Shown here one piece after another: positions 1 through 8,294 of a stretch of 64,000 nucleotides of DNA. Each line of letters begins with the position of its first letter. Position 1 is the stretch's first letter. Both the position numbers and the translations under genes were made by a program. The stretch is from Prevotellaceae bacterium. Lineage in GTDB: Bacteria > Bacteroidota > Bacteroidia > Bacteroidales > Bacteroidaceae. The notes below the pieces were generated by a model. That model was not told the origin of the DNA, searched no databases, and saw nothing but the letters and a program-made list of their open reading frames with translations. The stretch covers positions 41,671-105,670 of the forward strand of contig JABZKU010000006.1 of assembly GCA_015257125.1 (NCBI GenBank). The letters are read 5' to 3'.

Positions 1-62
1 GCATCGCAGTTGCCCACGATGCCGTAACGTTGTTTGACGGCTTGTAATTCTTTGGGAGACAT
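1..62 (-). CDS. Probable sigma-54-dependent response regulator, N-terminal fragment
   Basis: Only the first 20 codons lie in the window; the gene runs off the left edge. The translation starts MSPKELQAVKQRYGIVGN, which resembles the opening of Bacteroidota sigma-54 activators of the NtrC type, where a Lys/Gln-rich helix is followed by a (F/Y)GI(V/I)GN segment just before the AAA+ ATPase domain. Such proteins remodel RNA polymerase-sigma-54 at -24/-12 promoters. The ATG at 62 is the only start in this stretch and a TAnnTTTG box lies about 70 bases upstream. The family call rests on this short match alone, so it is tentative. Confidence 0.45.
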   Translation of the reverse strand, partial: MSPKELQAVKQRYGIVGNCD

Positions 63-130
63 GGCGTCGGGAGGAGATGAGAAAAGGTTGTCGACGGCGT
101 GTTGCGGCCGGTTTGTGCACCCCCTCTTTG

Positions 131-138
131 CAAAAATA
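131..138 (-). promoter_or_regulatory. Candidate -7 box for the leftmost minus-strand gene
   Basis: Reads TATTTTTG on the minus strand, matching the Bacteroidota -7 consensus TAnnTTTG. No convincing -33 element sits at the right distance, so it is a weak call. Confidence 0.35.
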
Positions 139-161
139 CGAATTTATTCGGTACGCTCTCG

Positions 162-189
162 TTTGTTCGTTGCTTTTTCCTTACTTTTG
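162..189 (+). promoter_or_regulatory. Candidate promoter for the thioredoxin-like lipoprotein
   Basis: TACTTTTG at 182-189 fits the -7 consensus. A TTTG at 162-165 could be the -33 element, but the 16-base spacing is shorter than usual. It would give a leader of about 40 bases. Confidence 0.4.
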
Positions 190-237
190 TCCCATTAAAT
201 CCTTGTCTCGACACAGAGACCTTAAAAACCGTAACGC

Positions 238-843
238 ATGAATCGCAAACAAAGTGGCCGTTTCTTTCTGTCGGCAGTGAATTTTCGCCGTGTTTGGTGT
301 TCCTCTTTTTTCTTCGGTGCCGTCTTGTTAGCGCTAAACCTCTGTTTTACAGCCTGCATCGACGAGGAGAAACCGAATGTAGGCAAGGAGCGGACAGAAA
401 ACGTGGGAGTAGGGAAAAAAATCCCCCAATTTTCGGTGAAAATGTCCGACAAATCTACATTTTCCTCCCAGTTTTTGTCGGGGCACCGCGCGATCGTGGT
501 GTTCTTTTACAGTGCATGCGGCGATTGTCACCGCTATTTGCCGAGACTCAACCGCTTTTACGAGAGCCTGCGAGCCGACCCCGAAGGAGAGTTCCGCGAT
601 GTGCGATTGATTTGCATCAGTCGTGCTGACCGGGCGGAGCGTATCGCTCAATACTGGGCCGATGCTCATTTTTCGCTCCCTTATGCACCCGAAAGCGACC
701 GGCGCGTGTATGATCTTTTCGGAGCTCACCGCGTGCCGACCACTTACGTCTTTGATGCGCAGGGCGTTTGTGTAGCCACCTACGGCGACAGCAACGCGCC
801 CGACGAGGCTGAATTGCGCAATGCACTGCGCAAGGCGAAGTGA
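238..843 (+). CDS. Thioredoxin-like (TlpA/ResA-type) lipoprotein
   Basis: A 201-residue protein probably anchored to the outer face of a membrane and active in thiol-disulfide exchange. A basic N-terminus and hydrophobic stretch (about 22-39) end in a lipobox-like FTAC, giving Cys40 as the likely lipidated residue. A thioredoxin fold follows, with the redox motif C94-G-D-C97 after a VVFFYSA strand and the cis-proline loop at VPTT (Pro167). The CGDC active site is unusual compared with the CxPC of classical TlpA/ResA, so the exact redox role is open. The ATG at 238 is chosen because the signal sequence follows it directly. It stands alone between intergenic stretches. Confidence 0.75.
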   Translation: MNRKQSGRFFLSAVNFRRVWCSSFFFGAVLLALNLCFTACIDEEKPNVGKERTENVGVGKKIPQFSVKMSDKSTFSSQFLSGHRAIVVFFYSACGDCHRYLPRLNRFYESLRADPEGEFRDVRLICISRADRAERIAQYWADAHFSLPYAPESDRRVYDLFGAHRVPTTYVFDAQGVCVATYGDSNAPDEAELRNALRKAK

Positions 844-1006
844 ACGGATAAAAGGCCTTGTAAGAATGCAGGGCGTTCTGATGTGAGCGGTGTGGAACAT
901 CGCGTTGTCAACCTGTAGTGTGGGGAGGCGAAGTGGGGAGGAGGTCAATAAAGAAAGGAGTGGCTGAGCTGTCAACCCGCAGATTAAACGATAAAAATCA
1001 ATACCT

Positions 1007-1663
1007 ATGAAACGAAACAAAAAGTGGTGGATAGTAGCCGCCGTGTTATTGCTCATTGCGGCGGTGGCATTTTTCGCGTTGCGCTGGGCGTGGAAGTATT
1101 ATGGTCTTCCGGAACGTCCGGATCGCACGGAGTACAAAACGATAGAAGAGCGGGCGGAAAAGGCTTTGGCTTTTGCGCAGCGGCACAACATGAGCGAACG
1201 CTATGCGCTGTTTGTCGACTATGGCATTCCCTCGGGAACACCGCGGTTGTTCCTCTGGGATTTCCGTCGGAAGGCGATCGTGGCGAGTACTTATGTGATG
1301 CACGGTCCCGGAAGAGGAAGTACGGCGAAAAATCCTCGTTTCAGCAATCGCCCCGGTAGCGAATGCTCATCTTTGGGGCGCTTCCTCGTCACGAAAGAGC
1401 GTGGGCACAAGATAAAACGCAGTTTTCGCCTCAAGGGGATGGACACCGACAATCAGTCGGCTTTCAAAAGAGGACTGATGATTCACAGCGCGCGCTGGGT
1501 GGATCAATGGTGCTGGAAAGATTATATCCCTCTCAACAGAGTTTGTTGTCAAGGGTGCGTGACGATCTCCCCCCGAGGCATGGATTATTTATGGCCGCTC
1601 ATCAATCAAGAGCGCAAACCGCTGCTTTTGTGGAATTTTAGAAGTAGAAACGCGGCAAAGTGA
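1007..1663 (+). CDS. L,D-transpeptidase, YkuD_2-type, membrane anchored
   Basis: A 218-residue protein with one N-terminal membrane helix (about 7-26) and a periplasmic domain resembling the murein L,D-transpeptidase catalytic-domain-like family (YkuD_2). Family landmarks are PGSECSSLGRF (117-126), the LKGMD segment, His160 in MIHSARWV, and the catalytic Cys184 in QGCVTISPRG. These enzymes cross-link or modify peptidoglycan through a cysteine thioester. The family usually has SxGCPA around the cysteine, whereas here it is CQGCVTIS, so activity is likely but not certain. No partner gene is adjacent. Confidence 0.75.
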   Translation: MKRNKKWWIVAAVLLLIAAVAFFALRWAWKYYGLPERPDRTEYKTIEERAEKALAFAQRHNMSERYALFVDYGIPSGTPRLFLWDFRRKAIVASTYVMHGPGRGSTAKNPRFSNRPGSECSSLGRFLVTKERGHKIKRSFRLKGMDTDNQSAFKRGLMIHSARWVDQWCWKDYIPLNRVCCQGCVTISPRGMDYLWPLINQERKPLLLWNFRSRNAAK

Positions 1664-1867
1664 GCGCCGTTCCTCGGATTTAGTTCGTGGTTTGAGATGC
1701 TTTTGGATTTGATCGTCCCGTGATGTCACTGCAATTCGCGGATAGACGGCGAAGGCGATGACGAAGGGGACGACGTGGAAAATCATGAAGGCGGCAGAAC
1801 TTGCACTTCTGTATTGTCAGAATGACACCGACGAGTAGAAAAAGCTTGAAAATAAGCGCGTTTCTTC
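1664..1867. other. Intergenic region before the ribosomal cluster, nothing recognised
   Basis: No open frame with convincing start or composition. The imperfect inverted words TGACACCGAC (near 1823) and GTTGGTGTCG (1870-1879) flank an AT-richer patch and the second overlaps the -33 element of the rplC promoter; this is too weak to call an operator. No rpsJ is present here although it would be expected next to rplC. Confidence 0.5.
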
Positions 1868-1898
1868 TTGTTGGTGTCGTTTTTTATGCGTACCTTTG
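1868..1898 (+). promoter_or_regulatory. Promoter of the ribosomal protein cluster
   Basis: TTG at 1868-1870, 20 bases, then TACCTTTG at 1891-1898, a full match to the Bacteroidota promoter pattern. Transcription from about 1905 gives a leader of about 138 nt before rplC, so rplC appears to be the first gene of the transcript. Confidence 0.65.
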
Positions 1899-1987
1899 CT
1901 CTCGAAAATGAAGGCACACTGTGCTCTTCAGCGGCCTTGTGTCGTGAAAATCAATAGGTTATAGTAACTCGAATAATAACCATTCGC

Positions 1988-2013
1988 CCCGCTTGGGTAG
2001 AGACTCTCGCGGG
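1988..2013 (+). promoter_or_regulatory. Leader hairpin upstream of rplC
   Basis: CCCGC (1988-1992) pairs with GCGGG (2009-2013), enclosing a short GAG/CTC helix. It lies in the long untranslated leader, about 30 bases before the rplC start. Ribosomal leaders often carry autoregulatory protein-binding structures; that role is inferred only. Confidence 0.35.
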
Positions 2014-2042
2014 CTACGAACTCAAATCTCAATAAATTCCAA

Positions 2043-2657
2043 ATGCCAGGATTATTAGGAAAGAAAATCGGAATGACTTCCGTTTTCAGTGCCGACGGCA
2101 AAAATGTGCCGTGCACAGTTATCGAATGCGGTCCTTGCGTAGTAACTCAGATCAAAACTGTTGAAACCGACGGTTATGCTGCAGTGCAAGTGGGCTTCCA
2201 AGATGTGAAGGAAAAGAATGTTTCCGCACCTCTTTTGGGTCATTTTAAGAAGGCCGGTGTGACGCCCAAGCGTCATCTCGCTGAATTTGTTTATGATCAG
2301 GAGCTCAATCTCGGTGATGCAGTGACTGTGGAACTCTTTGGTGAAAACGACTTCGTAGATGTAGTCGGAACTTCTAAAGGTAAGGGTTTCCAGGGTGTTG
2401 TAAAACGTCACGGTTTTGGTGGTGTGGGTCAGATGACTCACGGTCAGGACGACCGTCAGCGCAAGCCGGGTTCGATTGGTGCATGTTCTTATCCCGCGAA
2501 GGTTTTCAAGGGCATGCGTATGGGTGGTCAAATGGGCGGCAAGCGCGTTACCACTCAGAACCTGAAGGTTCTCAAAGTGATCCCCGAACACAATCTTCTC
2601 TTGATTAAGGGTAGTGTTCCCGGATGCAATGGTTCAATCGTTATCGTAGAAAAGTAA
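2043..2657 (+). CDS. rplC: 50S ribosomal protein L3
   Basis: 204 residues, full length for bacterial L3, starting MPGLLGKKIGMT. L3 binds 23S rRNA early in assembly and sends a long loop toward the peptidyl-transferase centre. The loop is visible as GKGFQGVVKRHGFGGVGQMTHGQ. The glutamine in the GQMTHGQ stretch is the type of site methylated by PrmB in other bacteria. It is the first gene of the cluster, with rplD starting 3 bases after the stop. Unusually, no rpsJ precedes it. Confidence 0.97.
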   Translation: MPGLLGKKIGMTSVFSADGKNVPCTVIECGPCVVTQIKTVETDGYAAVQVGFQDVKEKNVSAPLLGHFKKAGVTPKRHLAEFVYDQELNLGDAVTVELFGENDFVDVVGTSKGKGFQGVVKRHGFGGVGQMTHGQDDRQRKPGSIGACSYPAKVFKGMRMGGQMGGKRVTTQNLKVLKVIPEHNLLLIKGSVPGCNGSIVIVEK

Positions 2658-2660
2658 GAC

Positions 2661-3290
2661 ATGGAAATTAGTGTATTGAACATCAAGGGTGAAGATACCG
2701 GTAAGAAGGTAGCCCTTAACGAAAGTGTCTTCGGCGTTGAACCCAACGATCATGCTATTTATCTCGATGTGAAGCAGTATCTCGCTGCTCAGCGTCAAGG
2801 CACGGCAAAATCGAAAGAACGTAGCGAAATGTCCGGTTCGACTCGCAAGCTCGGTCGCCAGAAAGGCGGTGGCGGTGCGCGTCGCGGTGACATCAACTCT
2901 CCTCTGCTTGTCGGCGGTGCTCGCGTGTTCGGTCCTAAGCCCCGCGATTATCGTTTCAAGCTCAATAAGAAGGTGAAGCAGTTGGCTCGTCGCTCTGCAT
3001 TGAGCTACAAAGTTCAAGAAGGTGCCCTTGTGGTAGTTGAAGACTTCAGCTTCGACGCTCCCAAAACGAAGAGCTTCATCGAAGTGCTCAACAATCTTAA
3101 GGTTTCGGACAAGAAGACGCTCGTGGTCGCAGCCGGTAGCGATAAGAATCTCTACCTCTCTGCACGCAACCTCCCCAAAGCAAAGGTGGCTGTGGCTTCT
3201 GATCTCAACACCTACGGTGTGCTCGATGCTGCCGTTCTCGTGGTGACCGAAAGCGCCGTGGCAAAGATCGAAGAGGTTCTTGCCAAGTAA
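2661..3290 (+). CDS. rplD: 50S ribosomal protein L4
   Basis: 209 residues. The extended loop that lines the narrow part of the exit tunnel is recognisable at GSTRKLGRQKGGGGARRGD (about 54-72), followed by the FGPKPRDY strand. L4 in several bacteria represses its own operon by binding the leader, which fits the long leader before rplC, though no such site can be proven here. It is tightly spaced between rplC and rplW. Confidence 0.97.
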   Translation: MEISVLNIKGEDTGKKVALNESVFGVEPNDHAIYLDVKQYLAAQRQGTAKSKERSEMSGSTRKLGRQKGGGGARRGDINSPLLVGGARVFGPKPRDYRFKLNKKVKQLARRSALSYKVQEGALVVVEDFSFDAPKTKSFIEVLNNLKVSDKKTLVVAAGSDKNLYLSARNLPKAKVAVASDLNTYGVLDAAVLVVTESAVAKIEEVLAK

Positions 3291-3317
3291 TCAACCCTTC
3301 TCAACAGCAACGAAGTA

Positions 3318-3608
3318 ATGGCATTCATTATCAAACCTATCGTCACGGAAAAGCTCAACCAGCTTTCGGAGAAGCAGAACAAGTTCGGCTTCGTTGTAAA
3401 GCCCGAGGCTAACAAACTTCAGATCAAGGCAGAAGTTGAAGCTCGCTATGGTGTGACGGTTACCGATGTGAACACAATGGTTTACGCCGGTAAGAGCAAG
3501 TCTCGCTATACTCGCGCCGGTCTCCTCCGCGGACGTACCAACGCGTTTAAGAAGGCCGTCGTCACTGTAAAGGACGGCGAGACCATCGATTTCTATAGCA
3601 ATATCTAA
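3318..3608 (+). CDS. rplW: 50S ribosomal protein L23
   Basis: 96 residues. L23 sits at the tunnel exit and is the docking point for trigger factor and SRP. The start MAFIIKPIVTEK and the VTVTDVNTMVYAGK segment are typical. The gene is 27 bases after rplD and 8 before rplB. Confidence 0.97.
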   Translation: MAFIIKPIVTEKLNQLSEKQNKFGFVVKPEANKLQIKAEVEARYGVTVTDVNTMVYAGKSKSRYTRAGLLRGRTNAFKKAVVTVKDGETIDFYSNI

Positions 3609-3616
3609 TCAAGACA

Positions 3617-4441
3617 ATGGCAGTACGTAAATTTAAGCCCACAACTCCGGGGCAAAGACACAAGGCTATCGGTACTTTCGAAGAAATTACTGCATCAGTA
3701 CCGGAAAAATCTCTCGTCTGCGGTAAGCGTGCCAGCGGTGGTCGCAACAACGTCGGTAAGATGACGATGCGTTATCTCGGCGGTGGCCACAAGCGCAAGT
3801 TCCGTTTCATCGATTTCAAGCGAGAGAAGGATGGAGTTCCCGCAGTGGTGAAGACCATCGAGTACGATCCTAACCGTTCGGCTCGCATCGCTCTTCTTTA
3901 TTACGCTGACGGTGAAAAGCGTTACATCATCGCTCCCAATGGATTGAAAGTGGGTGACCAGCTCCTCTCCGGCGCTGACGCTGCTCCCGAAGTGGGCAAC
4001 GCTCTCCCCCTGCAAAACATCCCCGTGGGTACCGTTATCCACAACATCGAGCTTCGTCCCGGCCAAGGCGCTCTCTTGGTTCGCTCGGCCGGTAACTTCG
4101 CTCAGCTCACTTCTCGTGAAGGTAAGTATTGCGTGATCAAACTTCCTTCCGGAGAAACTCGTCAGATTCTCAGTGCTTGCAAGGCAACCATCGGTAGTGT
4201 CGGCAACTCTGACCACGCTCTCGAATCGTCGGGTAAGGCCGGTCGCAGCCGCTGGCTCGGTCGTCGTCCTCACAACCGTGGTGTTGTGATGAACCCTGTC
4301 GATCACCCGATGGGTGGTGGTGAAGGCCGTCAAAGCGGTGGACACCCCCGTTCGCGTACCGGTCTCTATGCTAAGGGTCTCAAGACACGTGCACCCAAGA
4401 AGCAGAGCAACAAGTACATTATCGAAAGACGTAAGAAATAA
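3617..4441 (+). CDS. rplB: 50S ribosomal protein L2
   Basis: 274 residues, standard length. L2 joins the subunits and supports the peptidyl-transferase centre. Visible landmarks are the OB-fold region GGGHKRKFRFIDFKR, the SH3-like central part, and the C-terminal NPVDHPMGGGEGR loop with the functionally important histidine. The C-terminus is strongly basic. Confidence 0.98.
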   Translation: MAVRKFKPTTPGQRHKAIGTFEEITASVPEKSLVCGKRASGGRNNVGKMTMRYLGGGHKRKFRFIDFKREKDGVPAVVKTIEYDPNRSARIALLYYADGEKRYIIAPNGLKVGDQLLSGADAAPEVGNALPLQNIPVGTVIHNIELRPGQGALLVRSAGNFAQLTSREGKYCVIKLPSGETRQILSACKATIGSVGNSDHALESSGKAGRSRWLGRRPHNRGVVMNPVDHPMGGGEGRQSGGHPRSRTGLYAKGLKTRAPKKQSNKYIIERRKK

Positions 4442-4462
4442 TCGCACTAAAAGAATCGCAAT

Positions 4463-4732
4463 ATGAGTCGTTCTCTTAAGAAAGGTCCGTACATCGCAGT
4501 TTCTCTCGAGAAGAAGATTCTCGCCATGAACGAAAGTGGCAAGAAGAATGTGGTGAAGACATGGGCGCGCGCTTCGATGATCTCCCCCGATTTCGTGGGA
4601 CACACGGTCGCAGTGCACAACGGTAACAAGTTCATCCCTGTCTATGTGACGGAAAACATGGTCGGCCACAAGCTCGGTGAGTTCGCGCTGACCCGCAAGT
4701 TTGGCGGTCACGGCGGCAACAAGAAGAAGTAA
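4463..4732 (+). CDS. rpsS: 30S ribosomal protein S19
   Basis: 89 residues starting MSRSLKKGPYI. S19 lies in the 30S head with S13, touching tRNA and 23S rRNA. The conserved GHTVAVHNGNKFIPVYVTE region and GEFALTR motif are intact. Confidence 0.97.
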   Translation: MSRSLKKGPYIAVSLEKKILAMNESGKKNVVKTWARASMISPDFVGHTVAVHNGNKFIPVYVTENMVGHKLGEFALTRKFGGHGGNKKK

Positions 4733-4788
4733 AAACTTCGGGTGAACGCCACAACAACAATCCAAAACAAAATCTCAATCTCTAAATA

Positions 4789-5193
4789 ATGGGAGCAAGA
4801 AAAAGACTTGCCGCCGAATCTCGCAAGGCGGCTCTCAAAACCCAGTATTTTGCCAAATTGAACGATTGCCCCTCCTCGCCCCGCAAGATGCGCTATGTCG
4901 TAGACATGGTTCGCGGCATGGAGGTGAATCGCGCCCTCGGCACGCTTCGTTTCAGCAAGAAGGCTGCTTCGAACGCCGTAGAGCTGCTGCTGCGTTCTGC
5001 AATCGCCAACTGGGAAGAAAAGAACAATCGCAAGGCCGAAGAAGGCGAACTCTTCGTGACGAAGATCTTCGTTGACGGCGGTGCCACGCTCAAGCGCATG
5101 CGCCCGGCTCCTCAGGGTCGCGGCTACCGCATCCGCAAGCGTTCTAACCACGTGACGATCTTCGTGGGTACAAAAGAAGAAACCAACGACTAA
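4789..5193 (+). CDS. rplV: 50S ribosomal protein L22
   Basis: 134 residues. L22 has a globular surface part and a beta-hairpin reaching into the exit tunnel, seen here as GGATLKRMRPAPQGRGYRI (about 98-116), the region altered in some macrolide-resistant strains. It is preceded by a 56-base spacer and followed by rpsC after 15 bases. Confidence 0.97.
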   Translation: MGARKRLAAESRKAALKTQYFAKLNDCPSSPRKMRYVVDMVRGMEVNRALGTLRFSKKAASNAVELLLRSAIANWEEKNNRKAEEGELFVTKIFVDGGATLKRMRPAPQGRGYRIRKRSNHVTIFVGTKEETND

Positions 5194-5208
5194 TCAGAAA
5201 CAACAGCA

Positions 5209-6000
5209 ATGGGTCAAAAAATCAATCCTATCGCCAACCGACTTGGCATCATCCGCGGTTGGGACTCCAACTGGTTCGGTGGTTCTAACTTCGGCGAAAA
5301 CATCCTCGAAGATAGCAAGATTCGCGAATATCTCGATGCACGTTTCAAAAGCTACGTCGAAAAGCCCGGTCGCGCCTCTGCCAGCAAAAAGGAATACACT
5401 AGCGTATACGAATATATCTCTCGCATCGTGATCGAGCGTACGCCCAAGCTCGTTACGATCACGATCTGCACCAGCCGTCCCGGTATGATCATCGGTCAGG
5501 GTGGTAAGGATGTAGAGCAGCTCAAGCTCCAGCTTCAGAAAATCACCAGCAAGGATGTTCAGATCAACATCTTCGAAGTGAAGAAGCCCGATCTCGACGC
5601 TAACATCGTGGCCAAGAGCATTGCTCGCCAGATCGAAGGTAAGATGGCTTACCGCCGTTCGATCAAGAAGGCCATCGAAAACACGATGCGCAGCGGTGCC
5701 GAAGGTATCAAGGTGCAAATCAGCGGCCGTTTGAACGGTGCCGAAATCGCACGCAGCGAAATGTACAAGGAAGGCCGTACGCCCCTTCACACTTTCCGCG
5801 CCGATATCGACTACTGTCAGACAGAAGCCCTCACGAAAGTGGGTATCCTCGGTATCAAGGTGTGGATCTGCCGTGGCGAAGTTTACGGTAAGAAGGATCT
5901 CGCTCCTAACTTCACTGCCGAGAAGGAAAATGGTCGCCGCGAAGGCGGTCGTCGCGAAGGACGCGGCAACTTCCGCAACAAGAGAAATTCAAATCGCTAA
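5209..6000 (+). CDS. rpsC: 30S ribosomal protein S3
   Basis: 263 residues, longer than the roughly 233 of E. coli because of a C-terminal tail rich in Arg, Gly and Asn (from about 235), common in Bacteroidota. The KH RNA-binding motif is GMIIGQGGKD. S3 helps form the mRNA entry channel and its helicase-like activity. Confidence 0.97.
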   Translation: MGQKINPIANRLGIIRGWDSNWFGGSNFGENILEDSKIREYLDARFKSYVEKPGRASASKKEYTSVYEYISRIVIERTPKLVTITICTSRPGMIIGQGGKDVEQLKLQLQKITSKDVQINIFEVKKPDLDANIVAKSIARQIEGKMAYRRSIKKAIENTMRSGAEGIKVQISGRLNGAEIARSEMYKEGRTPLHTFRADIDYCQTEALTKVGILGIKVWICRGEVYGKKDLAPNFTAEKENGRREGGRREGRGNFRNKRNSNR

Positions 6001-6020
6001 TCTGATTCTGTTAGAGCCAT

Positions 6021-6446
6021 ATGTTACAGCCTAAAAGAACAAAGTTCCGCCGCCCTCAAAAGGGCCGCAGCAAGGGCAATGCCCAACGCGGCAATCAGCT
6101 CGCTTTTGGTAGCTTCGGCATCAAGAGCCTCGGCACACACTGGATCACGGGTCGTCAAATCGAAGCCGCTCGTATCGCCATGACGCGCTACATGCAGCGT
6201 GAAGGCCAGAGCTGGATTCGCATCTTCCCGGATAAACCCATCACGAAGAAACCTGCCGACGTCCGCATGGGTAAGGGTAAGGGTGACCCCGTGGGTTACG
6301 TCTTCCCCATCACTCCCGGTCGCATCATTTTCGAAATCGAAGGCGTACCCTTCGAAGTCGCTAAGGAAGCTCTTCGCCTGGCCGCGCAGAAACTCCCCGT
6401 GACCACGAAGTTCATTGTTAGACACGACTACGACAAAAAAGCTTGA
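6021..6446 (+). CDS. rplP: 50S ribosomal protein L16
   Basis: 141 residues starting MLQPKRTKFRR. L16 contacts the A-site tRNA elbow and is needed late in 50S maturation. The conserved WIRIFPDKPITKKPADVRMG segment is intact. The stop is two bases before the rpmC start, suggesting translational coupling. Confidence 0.97.
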   Translation: MLQPKRTKFRRPQKGRSKGNAQRGNQLAFGSFGIKSLGTHWITGRQIEAARIAMTRYMQREGQSWIRIFPDKPITKKPADVRMGKGKGDPVGYVFPITPGRIIFEIEGVPFEVAKEALRLAAQKLPVTTKFIVRHDYDKKA

Positions 6447-6448
6447 TT

Positions 6449-6634
6449 ATGAAGATTGCAGAAATTCGCGAACTCAAGAGCAAAGGCGAACTCGCAGAGC
6501 GCCTTGCTGCTGAGGTGAATGCCTATGAAAACATGGTACTCAACCACAGCATTTCTCCTCTGGAAAATTCTGCACAGATCAAGACCTTGCGTCGCACCAT
6601 CGCTCAGATGAAGACTGTGCTGAACGAAAAATAA
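6449..6634 (+). CDS. rpmC: 50S ribosomal protein L29
   Basis: 61 residues, MKIAEIRELKSKGEL, with the usual two-helix hairpin and the NHSISPLENSAQIK turn typical of the phylum. I chose the ATG at 6449 over an in-frame TTG at 6443, which would overlap the rplP stop region and add two residues not seen in relatives. L29 sits at the tunnel exit next to L23. Confidence 0.95.
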   Translation: MKIAEIRELKSKGELAERLAAEVNAYENMVLNHSISPLENSAQIKTLRRTIAQMKTVLNEK

Positions 6635-6764
6635 AAACGGAACGGACGGAAACGACACCGACGACTGCACCGATGACGGCAGTGGTAGAAACGTGTTGAT
6701 GATGCATCGCTCGGAAGGTCGACGGAGTTTCGTTTCATCCCTCCACCCATCATAAGAATCCAGA

Positions 6765-7019
6765 ATGGAAAGAAATTTAAGAAAGACCCGTCAGGGGGTT
6801 GTCGTAAGCAATAAGATGGACAAAACCATCGTCGTTGCTGCCAAGTTCAAGGAGAAGCACCCCATTTATGGCAAGTTCATCTCCAAAACGAAGAAGTACC
6901 ACGCTCACGACGAGAAGAACGACTGCAACGTCGGCGACACCGTGCTCATCATGGAAACTCGTCCCCTGAGCAAGACGAAGCGTTGGAGAGTTGTAGAAAT
7001 CGTAGAAAGAGCTAAGTAA
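6765..7019 (+). CDS. rpsQ: 30S ribosomal protein S17
   Basis: 84 residues, OB-fold protein that nucleates 30S body assembly. MERNLRKTRQGVVVSNKMDKT and the GDTVLIMETRPLSKTKRWR end are typical. It is preceded by a 130-base gap, unusually wide inside this operon, and rplN begins two bases after its stop. Confidence 0.97.
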   Translation: MERNLRKTRQGVVVSNKMDKTIVVAAKFKEKHPIYGKFISKTKKYHAHDEKNDCNVGDTVLIMETRPLSKTKRWRVVEIVERAK

Positions 7020-7021
7020 AC

Positions 7022-7387
7022 ATGATCCAAACAGAATCTCGATTGACCGTCTGCGATAACAGTGGTGCTCGTGAAGCCCTCTGCATTCGCGTACTCGGCG
7101 GTACGAAGCGTCGCTACGCTTCTGTTGGTGACGTGATCGTTGTATCTGTCAAGAGCGTGATCCCGTCCAGCGACATTAAGAAGGGTGCCGTATCCAAGGC
7201 GCTGATTGTTCGCACGAAGAAGGAAATCCGTCGCGCTGACGGCTCTTACATCCGCTTTGACGACAACGCTTGCGTACTGCTCAACAACGCGGGCGAGCTC
7301 CGCGGAAGTCGTATCTTCGGCCCCGTCGCACGTGAACTGCGTGCAGTGAACATGAAGGTGGTTTCTTTGGCCCCCGAAGTTCTCTAA
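7022..7387 (+). CDS. rplN: 50S ribosomal protein L14
   Basis: 121 residues, MIQTESRLTVCDNSGA start, full length. L14 is at the subunit interface, forms bridges with 16S rRNA and is the binding site of silencing factor RsfS. The FGPVAREL signature near the C-terminus is present. Confidence 0.97.
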   Translation: MIQTESRLTVCDNSGAREALCIRVLGGTKRRYASVGDVIVVSVKSVIPSSDIKKGAVSKALIVRTKKEIRRADGSYIRFDDNACVLLNNAGELRGSRIFGPVARELRAVNMKVVSLAPEVL

Positions 7388-7414
7388 CCCAACACAAGTA
7401 AGACGATATCTCAC

Positions 7415-7735
7415 ATGAGTAAGTTACATATTAAGAAGGGCGACACCGTTTGCGTTCTTGCCGGTAAGGACAAGAAGAAGACGGGTAAGGTGGTTCGCGT
7501 GCTTGTGGACAAGCAACGTGCCATTGTTGAAGGTCTCAACATGGTTCAAAAGAGCCAGAAGCCCAACGCCAAGAATCCTCAGGGCGGTTTCGTGCGCACG
7601 GAAGCCCCTATTCACATTTCCAACCTGAATGTGGTTGACCCCAAGACCGGTAAGCCTACGCGCATCGGTCGTCAGCTGAACGCTGAGGGTAAGCTCGTCC
7701 GCATCGCCAAAAAATCCGGAGAGGAAATCAAATGA
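7415..7735 (+). CDS. rplX: 50S ribosomal protein L24
   Basis: 106 residues. An N-terminal KOW motif (KKGDTVCVLAGKDKKKTGKV) identifies this assembly initiator, which binds the 5' part of 23S rRNA. The last four bases overlap the rplE start (ATGA), indicating coupled translation. Confidence 0.97.
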   Translation: MSKLHIKKGDTVCVLAGKDKKKTGKVVRVLVDKQRAIVEGLNMVQKSQKPNAKNPQGGFVRTEAPIHISNLNVVDPKTGKPTRIGRQLNAEGKLVRIAKKSGEEIK

Positions 7736-8286
7736 ATACAGCACAACTCAAGAAAGAATATAAGGAGCGCATCGCTCCGGCGTTGATGAAGCAATTCAAC
7801 TACTCTTCGCCCATGCAGATCCCCGTGCTCAAGAAGATTGTTATCAATCAGGGTCTGGGTTCGGCTACGCAAGATAAGAAGATCATCGACGTTGCTATCA
7901 ACGAGCTCTCGGCTATCACCGGCCAGAAAGCTGTTGCCACGGTTTCGAAGAAGGACGTTGCCAACTTCAAACTCCGTAAGAAGATGCCCATCGGTGTGAT
8001 GGTAACGCTTCGCCGCGAACAGATGTACGAATTCCTCGAGAAGCTCGTTCGTGTTGCTCTTCCCCGTATCCGCGACTTCAAGGGTATCGAGAGCAAGTTC
8101 GATGGTCGCGGTAACTACACGCTCGGTATTCAGGAACAGATCATCTTCCCTGAAATCAACATCGACGCTATCGACCGCCTGCTCGGTATGAACATCACGT
8201 TCGTTACCTCTGCTCCCACGGACGAAGAAGGTTATGCTCTCCTCAAGGAGTTCGGCCTCCCCTTCAAGAACGCTAAAAACAACTAA
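7732..8286 (+). CDS. rplE: 50S ribosomal protein L5
   Basis: 184 residues. L5 binds 5S rRNA together with L18 and touches P-site tRNA. Conserved blocks include VINQGLGSAT, GVMVTLRREQMYEFL and the C-terminal FPEINID. The start overlaps the rplX stop by four bases. Confidence 0.97.
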   Translation: MNTAQLKKEYKERIAPALMKQFNYSSPMQIPVLKKIVINQGLGSATQDKKIIDVAINELSAITGQKAVATVSKKDVANFKLRKKMPIGVMVTLRREQMYEFLEKLVRVALPRIRDFKGIESKFDGRGNYTLGIQEQIIFPEINIDAIDRLLGMNITFVTSAPTDEEGYALLKEFGLPFKNAKNN

Positions 8287-8294
8287 TCAGCGAT

